Shown: piece after piece, positions 33,313 through 41,664 of the stretch | How the letters are laid out: each line of letters opens with the position of its first letter | Position numbering within the stretch: position 1 is the first letter of the stretch | Assembly (NCBI RefSeq): GCF_027853965.1 | Contig: NZ_JAQGLB010000006.1 | Span: forward strand, 62,001 to 126,000 | Direction: 5' to 3' | Source: Saccharopolyspora indica | GTDB taxonomy: Bacteria > Actinomycetota > Actinomycetes > Mycobacteriales > Pseudonocardiaceae | DNA length: 64,000 nt | Notes under the pieces: model-generated | What the model was told of the DNA's origin: nothing | Seen by the model: the letters and a program-made list of their open reading frames with translations, nothing else | Database searches by the model: none | Program-made: the position numbers and the translations under genes

Positions 33313-34458
33313 TCACTTCTCCAGCAGGTCCGGTGGGATCGGCCGGTCGTTGGCGATCGCGTCGAACATGCGGGAGGCGCCGTCGGAGTCCCAGATGATG
33401 ACCGAGCCGCCGTTGGCGTCGCGGCCGAAGCGGCCGAAGGGCACGCTGGTGGTCACCCCTTCGCCGCCGCTGATGTCGCCCAGCGCCAGCGCCAGCGACG
33501 CCAGGTGCCACAGGTGGTCGCCGTCGTCGACCAGGAACGTCTTGCTCGCGCCCGAGGCCAGCGGGAACAGCCGGAACGGGTTGATCAGGGTGGTCGGGGT
33601 GGTGGCCTGCTTGACCAGGGCGCCCAGCAGCTTGCGCTGGTTCTCGGCGCGTTCGAGGTCGCCGCCTGCCAGGGAGTAGCGGGCCCGCACGAAGCCCAGC
33701 GCGTTGCGCCCGTCCAGCGTCTGGCAGCCCTGCGGCAGGTCGATGTCGGCCTTCTCGTCCTTCATCGGCTTGTCCAGGCACATCTCGACCCCGCCGACGG
33801 CGTCGACGAGGTCGGCGAACCCGCCGAAGCCGATCTCGGCGTAGTGGTCGATGTGCACTCCGGTGGCCTGCTCGACGGTCTGGGCGAGCAGTTGCGGGCC
33901 GCCGAAGGCGAAGGCCGAGTTGAGCTTGGTCTTGCCGTGGCCGGGGATGGAGACGTAGGAGTCCCGCGGCAGGCTGATCATGGCCGGCTGCCCGCCGCCG
34001 CTGGGGATGTGCACCAGCATCATGCTGTCGGTGCGGCGCCCGCCCGCGTCACCGGCGGAGAGCTCTTCGCGGCGGGCGTCGTCGAGGCCTTCGCGGCTGT
34101 CGGATCCGACCAGCAGCCAGTTGGTGCCGGAGGAGTCCGGGGCCGGGCCCTCGAAGTCCAGGGCCGCGGTGCGCTGCAGGGTGCTGTCGAAGTAGATCAC
34201 CAGGCCGCCCAGCAGCACCAGCAGCACCAGTGCGGTGATGCCGATGCGCCGGCCCCAGCGCTTCTTGCGGCGTGGCCCGCGGGGCGGCGGTCGGTCATCG
34301 TCCACCGGCGGCCGGTGGCCGCCGCGCGGGGGCGGCGGACGACGCCCTGGCGGTGGCGGTGGTCCGTCCGGGCCGCGGGAGCCGCGGTAGTAGTCGTAAC
34401 CGCCGCCTTGGGGCCTGCGGCCTCTCGGCTGTCGACCAGCCGACCAGTCGTCGCTCAT
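33313..34458 (-). CDS. LytR-CpsA-Psr (LCP) family wall-polymer ligase
   Basis: A 381-residue type II membrane protein. A Pro/Gly/Arg-rich cytoplasmic tail of about 75 residues precedes one TM helix (IGITALVLLVLLGGLVIYF). The LCP domain has DSREG, RRTDSMMLVHI, LPRDSYVSIPGHGKTKLNSAFA and a C-terminal FVRARY, which hold the Arg/Asp residues binding the polyprenyl diphosphate. It attaches polymers such as arabinogalactan or teichoic acids to peptidoglycan. ATG 34458 begins the charged tail. Confidence 0.9.
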   Translation of the reverse strand: MSDDWSAGRQPRGRRPQGGGYDYYRGSRGPDGPPPPPGRRPPPPRGGHRPPVDDDRPPPRGPRRKKRWGRRIGITALVLLVLLGGLVIYFDSTLQRTAALDFEGPAPDSSGTNWLLVGSDSREGLDDARREELSAGDAGGRRTDSMMLVHIPSGGGQPAMISLPRDSYVSIPGHGKTKLNSAFAFGGPQLLAQTVEQATGVHIDHYAEIGFGGFADLVDAVGGVEMCLDKPMKDEKADIDLPQGCQTLDGRNALGFVRARYSLAGGDLERAENQRKLLGALVKQATTPTTLINPFRLFPLASGASKTFLVDDGDHLWHLASLALALGDISGGEGVTTSVPFGRFGRDANGGSVIIWDSDGASRMFDAIANDRPIPPDLLEK

Positions 34459-34635
34459 GCTCACACCTGCGTAGGTTCCAATGCGGGTGCGTCCCGCACG
34501 CGTCGATCGTCGGCGTGCAGCATTCCAGACGACCGGGCCGCGTACAGCCCCTGCTATCGAACGGTGACCAGGTGCGTTCGTTTCGGCTGGTGGTGGGTGC
34601 GAGGCCCAGATCACACCCACCACCGGTACCGCTGG

Positions 34636-35892
34636 TCAGCCGGTCACCGCCGCCTCGACGGCCTCGCCCCACAGCCGGAGGGCTTCGTCGATCTGGTCGC
34701 CGGTGACGATCAGCGGCGGGATCATGCGCACCACGTTGCCGTGCGGGCCGCAGGTCAGCAGCAGCAGGCCGCGCTCGGCCGCGGCGGCGTGCGCGCGGGC
34801 CGCGGTCGCGGCGTCCGGGGTGCCGTCGGCTGCGGTGAACTCGTTGGCCACCATCAGCCCGAGCCCGCGGACCTCGCCGATGAGCGGCTGGCCCGCGGCG
34901 ATGGCGCGCAGTCCGTCGCGCAGCCGCTGGCCCTGCTCGGCGGCGTTGTCGACGAGCTTCTCGTCGCGCACCACATCGAGGGTGGCGATCGCGGCGGCGG
35001 CGGCCACCGCGTTGCCGCCGTAGGTGCCGCCCTGCGAGCCCGGCCAGGCTTGGCTCATCAGCGCCTCGGGCGCGGCGATGGCCGAGATCGGGAAGCCGCT
35101 GGCCAGGCCTTTGGCGGTGATGAGGATGTCGGGGCGGATGCCGGCGTGGTCGTGGCCCCAGAACCGGCCGGTGCGCCCGACGCCGGTCTGCACCTCGTCG
35201 ACGATGAGCAGGATGCCGTGCCGGTCGGCGCGCTCGCGCAGGCCGGTGAGGAACTCCGGTGGTGCCGGCAGGTAGCCGCCTTCGCCGAGGACCGGTTCGA
35301 CGATGATCGCCGCGGTGTCGCGCGGGGCGCTGGTGGTGACCAGGAGCTGGTCGAACTCGGCCAGGGCGAAGCGGACGGCCTCGGCTTCGGCGCAGCGGTG
35401 CCGGTAGGGCTCGGGGAACGGGGTGAACACCACGCCGGGCATCATCGGGCCGATCCCGGCGCGCACCTTGGTGCCGGAGGTGGTCAGCGCGCCGGCGCCC
35501 ATGGTGCGGCCGTGGAAGCCGCCCTGCAGGGCCACGATGTTCTGCCTGCCGGTGGCCTGCCGCGCCAGCCGCACCGCGGCCTCGACCGCTTCGCTGCCGG
35601 AGTTGACGTAGAACAGCCGGTCCAGGCCGGCCGGCAGCACTTCGCCGAGCCGGTCGGTCAGCTCGAGCAGCGGGCGGTGCATGACTGTCGTGTACTGGCC
35701 GTGGATGAGGGTGGCGACCTGGCGCTGCGCGGCTTCGACCACGCGCGGGTGGCAGTGGCCGGTGCTGGTGACGCCGATGCCGGCGGTGAAGTCCAGGTAT
35801 CGCCGGTCCTGCTCGTCGTAGAGGTAGATCCCTTCGCCGCGGGCGGCCAGGACCGGCGTGGCCTGCTTGAGTGCCGGCGAGAGCTCAGCCAT
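34636..35892 (-). CDS. gabT: Class III omega-aminotransferase (4-aminobutyrate aminotransferase-like)
   Basis: A 418-residue PLP enzyme. FYVNSGSEAVEAAVRLAR, GGFHGRTMGA, IIVEPVLGEGGY, LLIVDEVQTGVGRTG and the PLP-lysine in ITAKGLASG are all in place. It transfers an omega-amino group to a 2-oxo acid, giving a semialdehyde that the divergently encoded aldehyde dehydrogenase can oxidise. ATG 35892 has GGAG seven bases upstream. The divergent promoter contains one of three ATTGTyGACAAT operators. GABA as substrate is by family resemblance only. Confidence 0.85.
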   Translation of the reverse strand: MAELSPALKQATPVLAARGEGIYLYDEQDRRYLDFTAGIGVTSTGHCHPRVVEAAQRQVATLIHGQYTTVMHRPLLELTDRLGEVLPAGLDRLFYVNSGSEAVEAAVRLARQATGRQNIVALQGGFHGRTMGAGALTTSGTKVRAGIGPMMPGVVFTPFPEPYRHRCAEAEAVRFALAEFDQLLVTTSAPRDTAAIIVEPVLGEGGYLPAPPEFLTGLRERADRHGILLIVDEVQTGVGRTGRFWGHDHAGIRPDILITAKGLASGFPISAIAAPEALMSQAWPGSQGGTYGGNAVAAAAAIATLDVVRDEKLVDNAAEQGQRLRDGLRAIAAGQPLIGEVRGLGLMVANEFTAADGTPDAATAARAHAAAAERGLLLLTCGPHGNVVRMIPPLIVTGDQIDEALRLWGEAVEAAVTG

Positions 35893-35921
35893 GATCGACT
35901 CCAAGCGTTGTGAAAATGTAG

Positions 35922-35935
35922 GATTGTCGACAATC
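35922..35935. promoter_or_regulatory. GntR/FCD operator, site 1
   Basis: GATTGTCGACAATC is a perfect 14-bp palindrome midway between the divergent aminotransferase (start 35892) and aldehyde dehydrogenase (start 36002). The ATTGTyGACAAT core recurs at 39079-39090 and 40529-40544 and fits the TnGTnnnACnA pattern of FadR-type regulators. Confidence 0.8.
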
Positions 35936-36001
35936 TCGCGTGTCATGCAACCATCACGGAGCGTCGCTGTCCACCGTCCGAGCCGGAAGGGTTCGCCTGC
36001 C

Positions 36002-37483
36002 ATGACCATTTCAGTCCACCAGCACCCCCGAGAGGCCACCGTCGTCGACGCCGCACCCAAGCAGCTGTTCATCGGCGGCGCGTGGCGCCCGGCCACCGGC
36101 GAGCGCAGCTACGAGGTGGAAGACCCCTCCACCGGCCGGGCGCTGTGCTCGGTGGCCGACGCCTCCCCCGACGACGGCCTGGCCGCGCTGGCCGCCGCCT
36201 CCGAAGCGCAGGAGAGCTGGGCCAAGCACCCGCCCCGCGAGCGCGGGGAGATCCTGCGCCGCGCCTACGAGCTGATCATGTCCCGGCACGAGGACCTGGC
36301 GCTGCTGATGACCCTGGAGATGGGCAAGCCGCTGACCGAGTCGCGCGGCGAGATCACCTACGCCGCGGAGTTCTTCCGCTGGTTCGCCGAGGAGGCGGTG
36401 CGCATCGGCGGTGACTACGCGGTGGCGCCCAACGGTTCGGGCCGGTTCCTGGTGATGCGCCAGCCGGTGGGCCCGGCGCTGCTGATCACCCCGTGGAACT
36501 TCCCGATGGCGATGGGCACCCGCAAGATCGGCCCGGCCATCGCCGCCGGCTGCACCTCGGTGATCAAACCGGCCCACCAGACGCCGCTGTCGATGCTGGC
36601 GCTGGCCGGGATCCTGCAGGAGGCCGGGCTGCCCGACGGGGTGCTCAACGTGGTCACCTCGCGCAGCGCGGGCCGGCTGATGGAACCGATGATCCGCGAC
36701 GGCCGGGCCCGCAAGCTGTCGTTCACCGGTTCGACCGCGGTGGGCCGCAAGCTCATCGAGCAGTCCGCCGAGCAGGTGCTGCGGGTGTCGATGGAGCTGG
36801 GCGGCAACGCCCCGTTCCTCGTGTTCGCCGACGCCGATCTCGACGCCGCCGTCGAGGGCGCGATGCTGGCCAAGATGCGCAACGGCGGCGAGGCCTGCAC
36901 CGCGGCCAACCGGTTCTACGTGCACGCCGAGGTCGCCGGGGAGTTCTCCCGCCGGCTGGCCGAGCGGATGTCCGGGCTGCGGGTGGGCCGCGGTGTCAGC
37001 GAAGAGGTGCAGGTGGGGCCGCTGATCGACGACACCCAGCTGGGCAAGGTGCGCGACCTGGTGGCCGATGCGGTGCAGCAGGGCGCCGAGGTCGTCACCG
37101 GCGGTTCGGTCGCCGACGGTGACGGCTACTTCTACCGGCCCACGGTGCTCTCCGGGGTGCCGCTGCAGGCGCGGATGAGCCGGGAGGAGATCTTCGGGCC
37201 GGTCGCACCGATCACCACCTTCACCGACGAACAGGAGGTCATCGCCCAGGCCAACGACACCGAGTACGGCCTGGTCAGCTACCTCTACACCCGTGATCTG
37301 CAGCGCGCGCTGCGGGTGTCGGAAGCGCTGGAGAGCGGCATGGTCGGCCTCAACCAGGGCATCGTGTCCAACCCGGCGGCCCCCTTCGGCGGCGTCAAGC
37401 ACTCGGGGCTGGGCCGGGAAGGCGGCAAGGTCGGCATCGAGGAGTTCCTGGAGACCAAGTACATCGCCGTCGGCGGCCTGTGA
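36002..37483 (+). CDS. gabD: NAD(P)-dependent aldehyde dehydrogenase (succinate-semialdehyde dehydrogenase-like)
   Basis: A 493-residue ALDH. The catalytic Glu is in SMELGGNAP, the Cys in GGEACTAANRFY, and the cofactor motifs include TPWNFPMAM and SFTGSTAVG. Like GabD enzymes it has the ACTAANR block and GLNQGIVSNPAAPFGGVKHSG near the C-terminus. It probably oxidises the semialdehyde made by the divergently transcribed aminotransferase. ATG 36002 was chosen because the upstream open frame crosses the operator. A very strong terminator follows. Confidence 0.88.
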   Translation: MTISVHQHPREATVVDAAPKQLFIGGAWRPATGERSYEVEDPSTGRALCSVADASPDDGLAALAAASEAQESWAKHPPRERGEILRRAYELIMSRHEDLALLMTLEMGKPLTESRGEITYAAEFFRWFAEEAVRIGGDYAVAPNGSGRFLVMRQPVGPALLITPWNFPMAMGTRKIGPAIAAGCTSVIKPAHQTPLSMLALAGILQEAGLPDGVLNVVTSRSAGRLMEPMIRDGRARKLSFTGSTAVGRKLIEQSAEQVLRVSMELGGNAPFLVFADADLDAAVEGAMLAKMRNGGEACTAANRFYVHAEVAGEFSRRLAERMSGLRVGRGVSEEVQVGPLIDDTQLGKVRDLVADAVQQGAEVVTGGSVADGDGYFYRPTVLSGVPLQARMSREEIFGPVAPITTFTDEQEVIAQANDTEYGLVSYLYTRDLQRALRVSEALESGMVGLNQGIVSNPAAPFGGVKHSGLGREGGKVGIEEFLETKYIAVGGL

Positions 37484-37487
37484 CGCT

Positions 37488-37540
37488 TCACGGCGCGGCC
37501 TCGGCGACTCCTGCGAGGAGTCGCCGAGGCCGCGCCGTGA
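37488..37540. terminator. 25-bp perfect-stem bidirectional terminator
   Basis: Bases 37488-37512 pair without mismatch with 37516-37540 across the three-base loop GCG. The hairpin starts five bases after the aldehyde dehydrogenase stop and ends 18 bases before the convergent GntR stop. No extended U-run, as usual in actinobacteria. Confidence 0.85.
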
Positions 37541-37558
37541 GCCCGGAGGCGCTCGTGA

Positions 37559-38251
37559 TCAGCCGGCCATAGAACCGTTGAGGCGCTCCAGCGCGTCGGT
37601 CATGTGGGCCTGCAGGCGGGCCAGCAGCAGTTCCTCGTCGCCCGCCTCGATCGCGTCCACCAGGCCCTTGTGCTCGTCGACCAGCGCCTGCACGTCGGCG
37701 TGGTACTTGTCCTGCAGAGCGGTCAGGCACATCCGCTTCTCCACCAGCAGGGTCTGCGCCATGCGCTGCAGCCGGGCGCTGCCGGAGACCCGCACCAGGG
37801 TTTCGTGGAACTCCTGGTCGGCATCGGCGAGCTCGATCGGGTCGCCCTTGCCCGCGGCGGCGACCATCCGGCTCTGGGCCGCGGTCAGCTCGGCCACCGC
37901 CTCCACCCGGTGATGGCGCACGATCTGCTCGCACGCGGCGCGCTCGACGGCCAGCCGCGCCAGGTAGATGTCCTGGACGTCGGCGGTGTCGAGGTCCATC
38001 ACGAACAACCCGCGGTGCGGCTCGCTGCGCAGCAGCCCTTCGGCGACCAGCCGCTGCATCGCCTCCCGCAGCGGCCCCCGGCTCACGCCCAGCCGGGCGG
38101 CCAGCTCGGCCTCGCCCAGCTGGCTGCCCGGCGGCAGCGACCCGTACATGATCGCCGCGCGCAGCTGGTCGGCCACGATCGCGGCGGTCGACTTGCGCTG
38201 CACCGGCTCTAACTCACCCGGCTGCTGGTTCTGCTCGTCGGTCCCGAGCAC
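37559..38251 (-). CDS. GntR-family regulator (FCD type), local regulon controller
   Basis: A 230-residue FadR-subfamily protein. STAAIVADQLRAAIMYGSLPPGSQL, LGVSRGPLREAMQRLVAEGLLRSEPHRGLFV is the winged helix, and the FCD domain has ADQEFHETLV, DEHKGLVDAI and ARLQAHM with metal- or ligand-binding His/Asp. GTG 38251 is the likely start. It is 14 bases downstream of the Asp/Glu-racemase gene and probably co-transcribed with it from a promoter bearing operator site 2, so it should regulate itself and the other genes with this site. Confidence 0.87.
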   Translation of the reverse strand: MLGTDEQNQQPGELEPVQRKSTAAIVADQLRAAIMYGSLPPGSQLGEAELAARLGVSRGPLREAMQRLVAEGLLRSEPHRGLFVMDLDTADVQDIYLARLAVERAACEQIVRHHRVEAVAELTAAQSRMVAAAGKGDPIELADADQEFHETLVRVSGSARLQRMAQTLLVEKRMCLTALQDKYHADVQALVDEHKGLVDAIEAGDEELLLARLQAHMTDALERLNGSMAG

Positions 38252-38265
38252 CTGACACCATCTCC

Positions 38266-39027
38266 TCAATCCGGGGAGCCACTGCGCTCCCCGCCTGTTC
38301 CGCTGCGGAACAGCTCTCCCAATCCGTCGCGCGCCTGCTGCGCACCGGCCAGCCGCAACGCCTCCCAGGCGCTGACCTGGTTGGCGGTGAGCACCGGTTT
38401 GCCGAGCTGCTCCTCCAGCTCCTCCAGCCACGCCGCGGTGTGCAGCGCGGTGTCCGGCATCAGCAGCGCATCGGCCCGGTCGTCGTCGTTGGCCGCGGCG
38501 AAGGCCAGCACCTCCTCGCGCCCCAGCGTGCCGACCTCGGCGGCGGTGATGATGCCCCGGCTGGACAACCGCACCACCTCCAGCCCGTCGGCCTGCAAGA
38601 ACTCCACGAACTTCGCGGCCACGTCGGCCGGGTAGGTCGCGGCCACCGCGACCCGCCGCAGCCCCAGCCGCGCCGCGGCGCGCACGAACGCGAAGGACGT
38701 GCTGGAGGTGGGCAGGCCGGTGACGGCCTGCAGCTTCTCCACCTGCTCCCGCGCGCCCTGCCTGCCGAAGACGAAGCTGCCCGAGGTGCACGCCCAGATC
38801 ACCGACTGCACGTCGTGGGCCAGCAGCTCGCGGGCACCGTCGGCCAGCACCTGCTCGGAGCCGATGTCCAGCAGCGCGTCGACGCGGTGGGCGTCCTCGC
38901 GCATCAGGGTGTGCACCAGCGGCAGGCGCACGTCGTCGCCGAGCAGGCGTTGCAGGGTCGGGTAGTCGTCTTCGGCGCTGTAGCCGGGGTAGAGAATTCC
39001 TGCGGTGTGCGGCACCGGGTGCTCCAT
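38266..39027 (-). CDS. Asp/Glu racemase-superfamily protein (maleate isomerase/AMDase-like) missing second Cys
   Basis: A 253-residue protein of the maleate isomerase/arylmalonate decarboxylase/Asp-Glu racemase superfamily. AGILYPGYSAEDDYP opens the first domain. Cys80 in WACTSGSF is the first catalytic Cys. The second is replaced by Asp192 (MPDTALHTAAW), where the neighbouring paralogue has SCTN. The GKPVLTANQVSAWEALR block is conserved. With one Cys it should not act as a two-base racemase. Isomerase or decarboxylase chemistry is possible. ATG 39027 is preferred over GTG 39051. Confidence 0.8.
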   Translation of the reverse strand: MEHPVPHTAGILYPGYSAEDDYPTLQRLLGDDVRLPLVHTLMREDAHRVDALLDIGSEQVLADGARELLAHDVQSVIWACTSGSFVFGRQGAREQVEKLQAVTGLPTSSTSFAFVRAAARLGLRRVAVAATYPADVAAKFVEFLQADGLEVVRLSSRGIITAAEVGTLGREEVLAFAAANDDDRADALLMPDTALHTAAWLEELEEQLGKPVLTANQVSAWEALRLAGAQQARDGLGELFRSGTGGERSGSPD

Positions 39028-39078
39028 CCTCGCTCGACGTCGGACTGCCACCGCCGCGTACCTTCAGGCGACCGGTCG

Positions 39079-39090
39079 ATTGTTGACAAT
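39079..39090. promoter_or_regulatory. GntR/FCD operator, site 2
   Basis: ATTGTTGACAAT lies about 50 bases before the start of the racemase-gntR transcript on the minus strand. It matches sites 1 and 3 in its core and would give autoregulation of the GntR gene. Confidence 0.75.
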
Positions 39091-39158
39091 GTTATCGCAC
39101 GGTTCGCGGCGGCCTGGTGCTCGTAATCGGATCTTGCGCTTTTCGAAGCCGGGCCGCG

Positions 39159-39917
39159 CTACGCCGCAGGCTCCTCCAGGGCCTGCAGCAGCCGCTGCTG
39201 GGAGGCCACCGCCTGCAGCCCCATCGAGCGCAGCGCGGCCCAGAGGGTGACCTGGTTGGCGGTCAGCACCGGTTTGCCCAGCTCCTGCTCCAGCGGGCCG
39301 ATGATGTCGTAGGTGGGCAGGTTGGTGCAGCTGACGAACATCGCCTCGGCCTCCGGGCGGTCGGCCGAACGCACGATCTCCACCACCTGCCGGTAGTCGA
39401 CCTTCCAGATCTGGCCGAGCAGCCCCAGCCCGACGCTGGCCACCACCTCGATGCCGTACTCGTCGAGGAACTCGCGCAGCCGGTCGGTCACGGCGGCCAC
39501 GTACGGCGTGGCCACCGCGATCCGGTCGATGCCCAGCAGCTGCAACGCCTGCACCAGCGCACCCGAGGCGGTCACCGCCGCCGGGGCACCGGCCTGCAGC
39601 ATCACCTCGACCAGCCGGCGCTCCCCGGTGGCACCGTTGACGAAGCTGCCCGAGGTGCAGGCGTAGGCCACCACCTCCGGCTCGGGGACCAGCAGGTCGC
39701 GGGTCGCCCCGTGCACCGCCGCCTCGTCGGAGACCAGGTTGGCCTGCTCGACGGTCACCGGTACCGGCACGAACGCGGTGCGCGTGAGGTACAGCGACAC
39801 CTCCCCCGGCGCCCACCGCCACAGCTCGCGGTCCAGCGCCAGGTCGAACGGAGCGATCACGCCCACGCCGCGCTGCGGCTGCGGGCCCGGCACCGCCCCG
39901 AGGAAGTCAGGCGGCAT
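39159..39917 (-). CDS. Asp/Glu racemase-superfamily protein (maleate cis-trans isomerase-like), two-Cys form
   Basis: A 252-residue paralogue of the protein at 38266. Both catalytic cysteines are present: Cys87 in YACTSGSFVNG and Cys197 in VSCTNLPTYD. GVGVIAPFDLALDRELW opens the protein, and PVLTANQVTLWAALRSMG matches the paralogue. Such proteins isomerise maleate, racemise amino acids or decarboxylate malonates. ATG 39917 follows GGGAG. It is 13 bases downstream of the DUF3830 gene and evidently co-transcribed with it. Confidence 0.83.
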   Translation of the reverse strand: MPPDFLGAVPGPQPQRGVGVIAPFDLALDRELWRWAPGEVSLYLTRTAFVPVPVTVEQANLVSDEAAVHGATRDLLVPEPEVVAYACTSGSFVNGATGERRLVEVMLQAGAPAAVTASGALVQALQLLGIDRIAVATPYVAAVTDRLREFLDEYGIEVVASVGLGLLGQIWKVDYRQVVEIVRSADRPEAEAMFVSCTNLPTYDIIGPLEQELGKPVLTANQVTLWAALRSMGLQAVASQQRLLQALEEPAA

Positions 39918-39930
39918 GGCGGCGCTCCCG

Positions 39931-40425
39931 TCAACTCTCGTAGCGGTCGTAGCGCAGGGTTTCGCCGACGCTGCCCGAGCGCCACACGTCGTGGCAGGCC
40001 TCGGCCATCCGGTCCAGGCCCTCGACGATGGTGGCGTAGACGTTGCCCGGCACCCAGCCGACATCACCGTTGAGCAGCAGGTTGTTGCGGCCGTAGAAGA
40101 TCGCCAGGTCGATCACCCCGGGCAGCGCCTCGATGCCCTTCTCCTCCTTGAAGGCGCGGTCGAGCATGCCGCCGGGGAAGGAGAAGTAGACGACGTCGCC
40201 CGGGATCGGGGTGACGGTGGGGTTCTCCTGGCCGGGTTCGTCCGCGGCGAAGCGCGGCACCATCGTGTAGATCTCGTTGCGGGCGTACTTGGCGTGGTGC
40301 ACCGGCCCGACCTGCGGGAGCGCTTGCCACACCGCCTCGCAGGTCCGGGGGGCGTCCTTGTCCAGCAGCTCGGCCACACAGGACACACCGCGCTTCTCCA
40401 GCGTGATCGACAGGTACCTGGGCAT
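39931..40425 (-). CDS. DUF3830 cyclophilin-like protein
   Basis: A 164-residue protein of the DUF3830 family. It starts RYLSITLEKRGVSCVAELL, contains HAKYARNEIYTMVPRF, PGDVVYFSFPGG and AIFYGRNNLLLNGD, and has a small beta-barrel (cyclophilin-like) appearance. DUF3830 genes commonly sit beside racemase/isomerase and amidase genes. No catalytic assignment exists that I can support. First gene of the minus-strand pair with the two-Cys paralogue, downstream of operator site 3. Confidence 0.83.
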   Translation of the reverse strand: MPRYLSITLEKRGVSCVAELLDKDAPRTCEAVWQALPQVGPVHHAKYARNEIYTMVPRFAADEPGQENPTVTPIPGDVVYFSFPGGMLDRAFKEEKGIEALPGVIDLAIFYGRNNLLLNGDVGWVPGNVYATIVEGLDRMAEACHDVWRSGSVGETLRYDRYES

Positions 40426-40528
40426 CGGGATCTCCCGTTCGCAAGGAGTGGGGACGTTGACTCATCTCCTCCGGACCCGCGCGCCCCGGGGCCGGGCGGG
40501 AATCACCTCGTCCGTCGAGGGTACCCGT

Positions 40529-40544
40529 GGATTGTTGACAATCC
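40529..40544. promoter_or_regulatory. GntR/FCD operator, site 3
   Basis: GGATTGTTGACAATCC (7-base arms around TG) stands between the divergent DUF3830 gene (start 40425, minus) and the D-2-hydroxyacid dehydrogenase (start 40686, plus). It is the best symmetric copy with flanking GG/CC. Confidence 0.8.
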
Positions 40545-40672
40545 TACGAGCGCTTCCTAGCGTGTCAATGCCTCCGGCCGAGTGTGTTTTCCCAGGCCTG
40601 CGGCGGGAAAAGCCACCCCCGCCGCGCCACGCCCGCGACGCCGCGCAACCACCACCCGGACCCACGAGCACC

Positions 40673-40678
40673 TAAGGT
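40673..40678 (+). promoter_or_regulatory. Candidate -10 of a leaderless transcript
   Basis: TAAGGT at 40673-40678 ends seven bases before the ATG at 40686, the spacing expected when transcription starts at the A of the start codon. No ribosome site precedes the ATG. Confidence 0.5.
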
Positions 40679-40685
40679 CGGCCAC

Positions 40686-41663
40686 ATGATCAACCGCACG
40701 CCCACCGTCGTGCTCCTGCACGACGGCACCCCGCCCGCCGAGCTCGAGCGCATCGGGGCCAGCGCCGAACTCCGCTACGCCCAAGCCCACGAGCTGCCCA
40801 CCGCGGTGGCCGGCGCGGACGTGCTGCTGGTCTGGGCCTTCCGCTCCGAGGCCATCGCCGACGCCTGGCCGCACGCTGAATCGCTGCGATGGGTGCACGC
40901 CTGCAGCGCCGGGGTGGACCGGCTGCTGTTCCCCGCCCTGCGCGAGTCCGACGTCGTGCTGACCAACTCCCGCGGCGTCTTCGACGGCCCCATGGCCGAA
41001 TACGTCCTGGGCACCGTGCTCACCTTCGCCAAGGACATGCACACCACGCTGCGGCTGCAGGACCGCAAGCAGTGGCAGCACCGCGTCACCGAACGCATCG
41101 CGGGCAAATCCGCGCTCATCGTGGGCACCGGACCGATCGGCCGCGCCATCGCCGGACAGCTCACCGCCGCGGGCCTGCGCGTCGCCGGCGCCGGCCGCAC
41201 CGCGCGCTCCGGCGATCCCGACTTCGGCGACGTGCACGCCTCCGCCGATCTCGCCCACCTCATCGGCGCCTTCGACTACGTGGTGCTGGCCGCACCGCTG
41301 ACCGAGCAGACCAAGGGCCTCATCGACGCCGACGTCCTCGCCCGCTGCCGCCCCACCGCCCGCCTGATCAACGTCGGCCGCGGCGAACTCGTCGTCGAAC
41401 CCGACCTCATCGCCGCACTGCGCGCCGGGCAGCTGGCCGGGGCCGCGCTCGACGTCTTCGACACCGAGCCGCTGCCCGCCGACTCGCCGCTGTGGGAGAT
41501 GCCGAACGTGCTGGTCTCCCCGCACATGTCCGGCGACACCGCCGGCTGGGTCGACGAGCTCGTCGACCTGTTCCTCACCAACCTGCGCGCCTACACCGAA
41601 GGCGCGCCGCTGACCAACGTCGTGGACAAGCAGCGCGGATACATCAGCGGAACGGAGAACTGA
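40686..41663 (+). CDS. D-isomer-specific 2-hydroxyacid dehydrogenase
   Basis: A 325-residue enzyme. IVGTGPIGRAIAGQL is the NAD-binding GxGxxG, LINVGRGELVVE holds the substrate Arg, FDTEPLPADSPLW the Glu, and LVSPHMSGDT the catalytic His. It interconverts 2-oxo acids and D-2-hydroxy acids. It forms an operon with the amidase (one base between stop and TTG) and appears to be controlled through GntR site 3. Leaderless promoter likely. Substrate unknown. Confidence 0.9.
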   Translation: MINRTPTVVLLHDGTPPAELERIGASAELRYAQAHELPTAVAGADVLLVWAFRSEAIADAWPHAESLRWVHACSAGVDRLLFPALRESDVVLTNSRGVFDGPMAEYVLGTVLTFAKDMHTTLRLQDRKQWQHRVTERIAGKSALIVGTGPIGRAIAGQLTAAGLRVAGAGRTARSGDPDFGDVHASADLAHLIGAFDYVVLAAPLTEQTKGLIDADVLARCRPTARLINVGRGELVVEPDLIAALRAGQLAGAALDVFDTEPLPADSPLWEMPNVLVSPHMSGDTAGWVDELVDLFLTNLRAYTEGAPLTNVVDKQRGYISGTEN

Positions 41664-41664
41664 C

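Noticed and set aside
33304..35913. An 869-codon open frame across the LCP and aminotransferase genes
   Set aside because: It spans two well-supported genes in antisense and runs through their intergenic region, so it is compositional.
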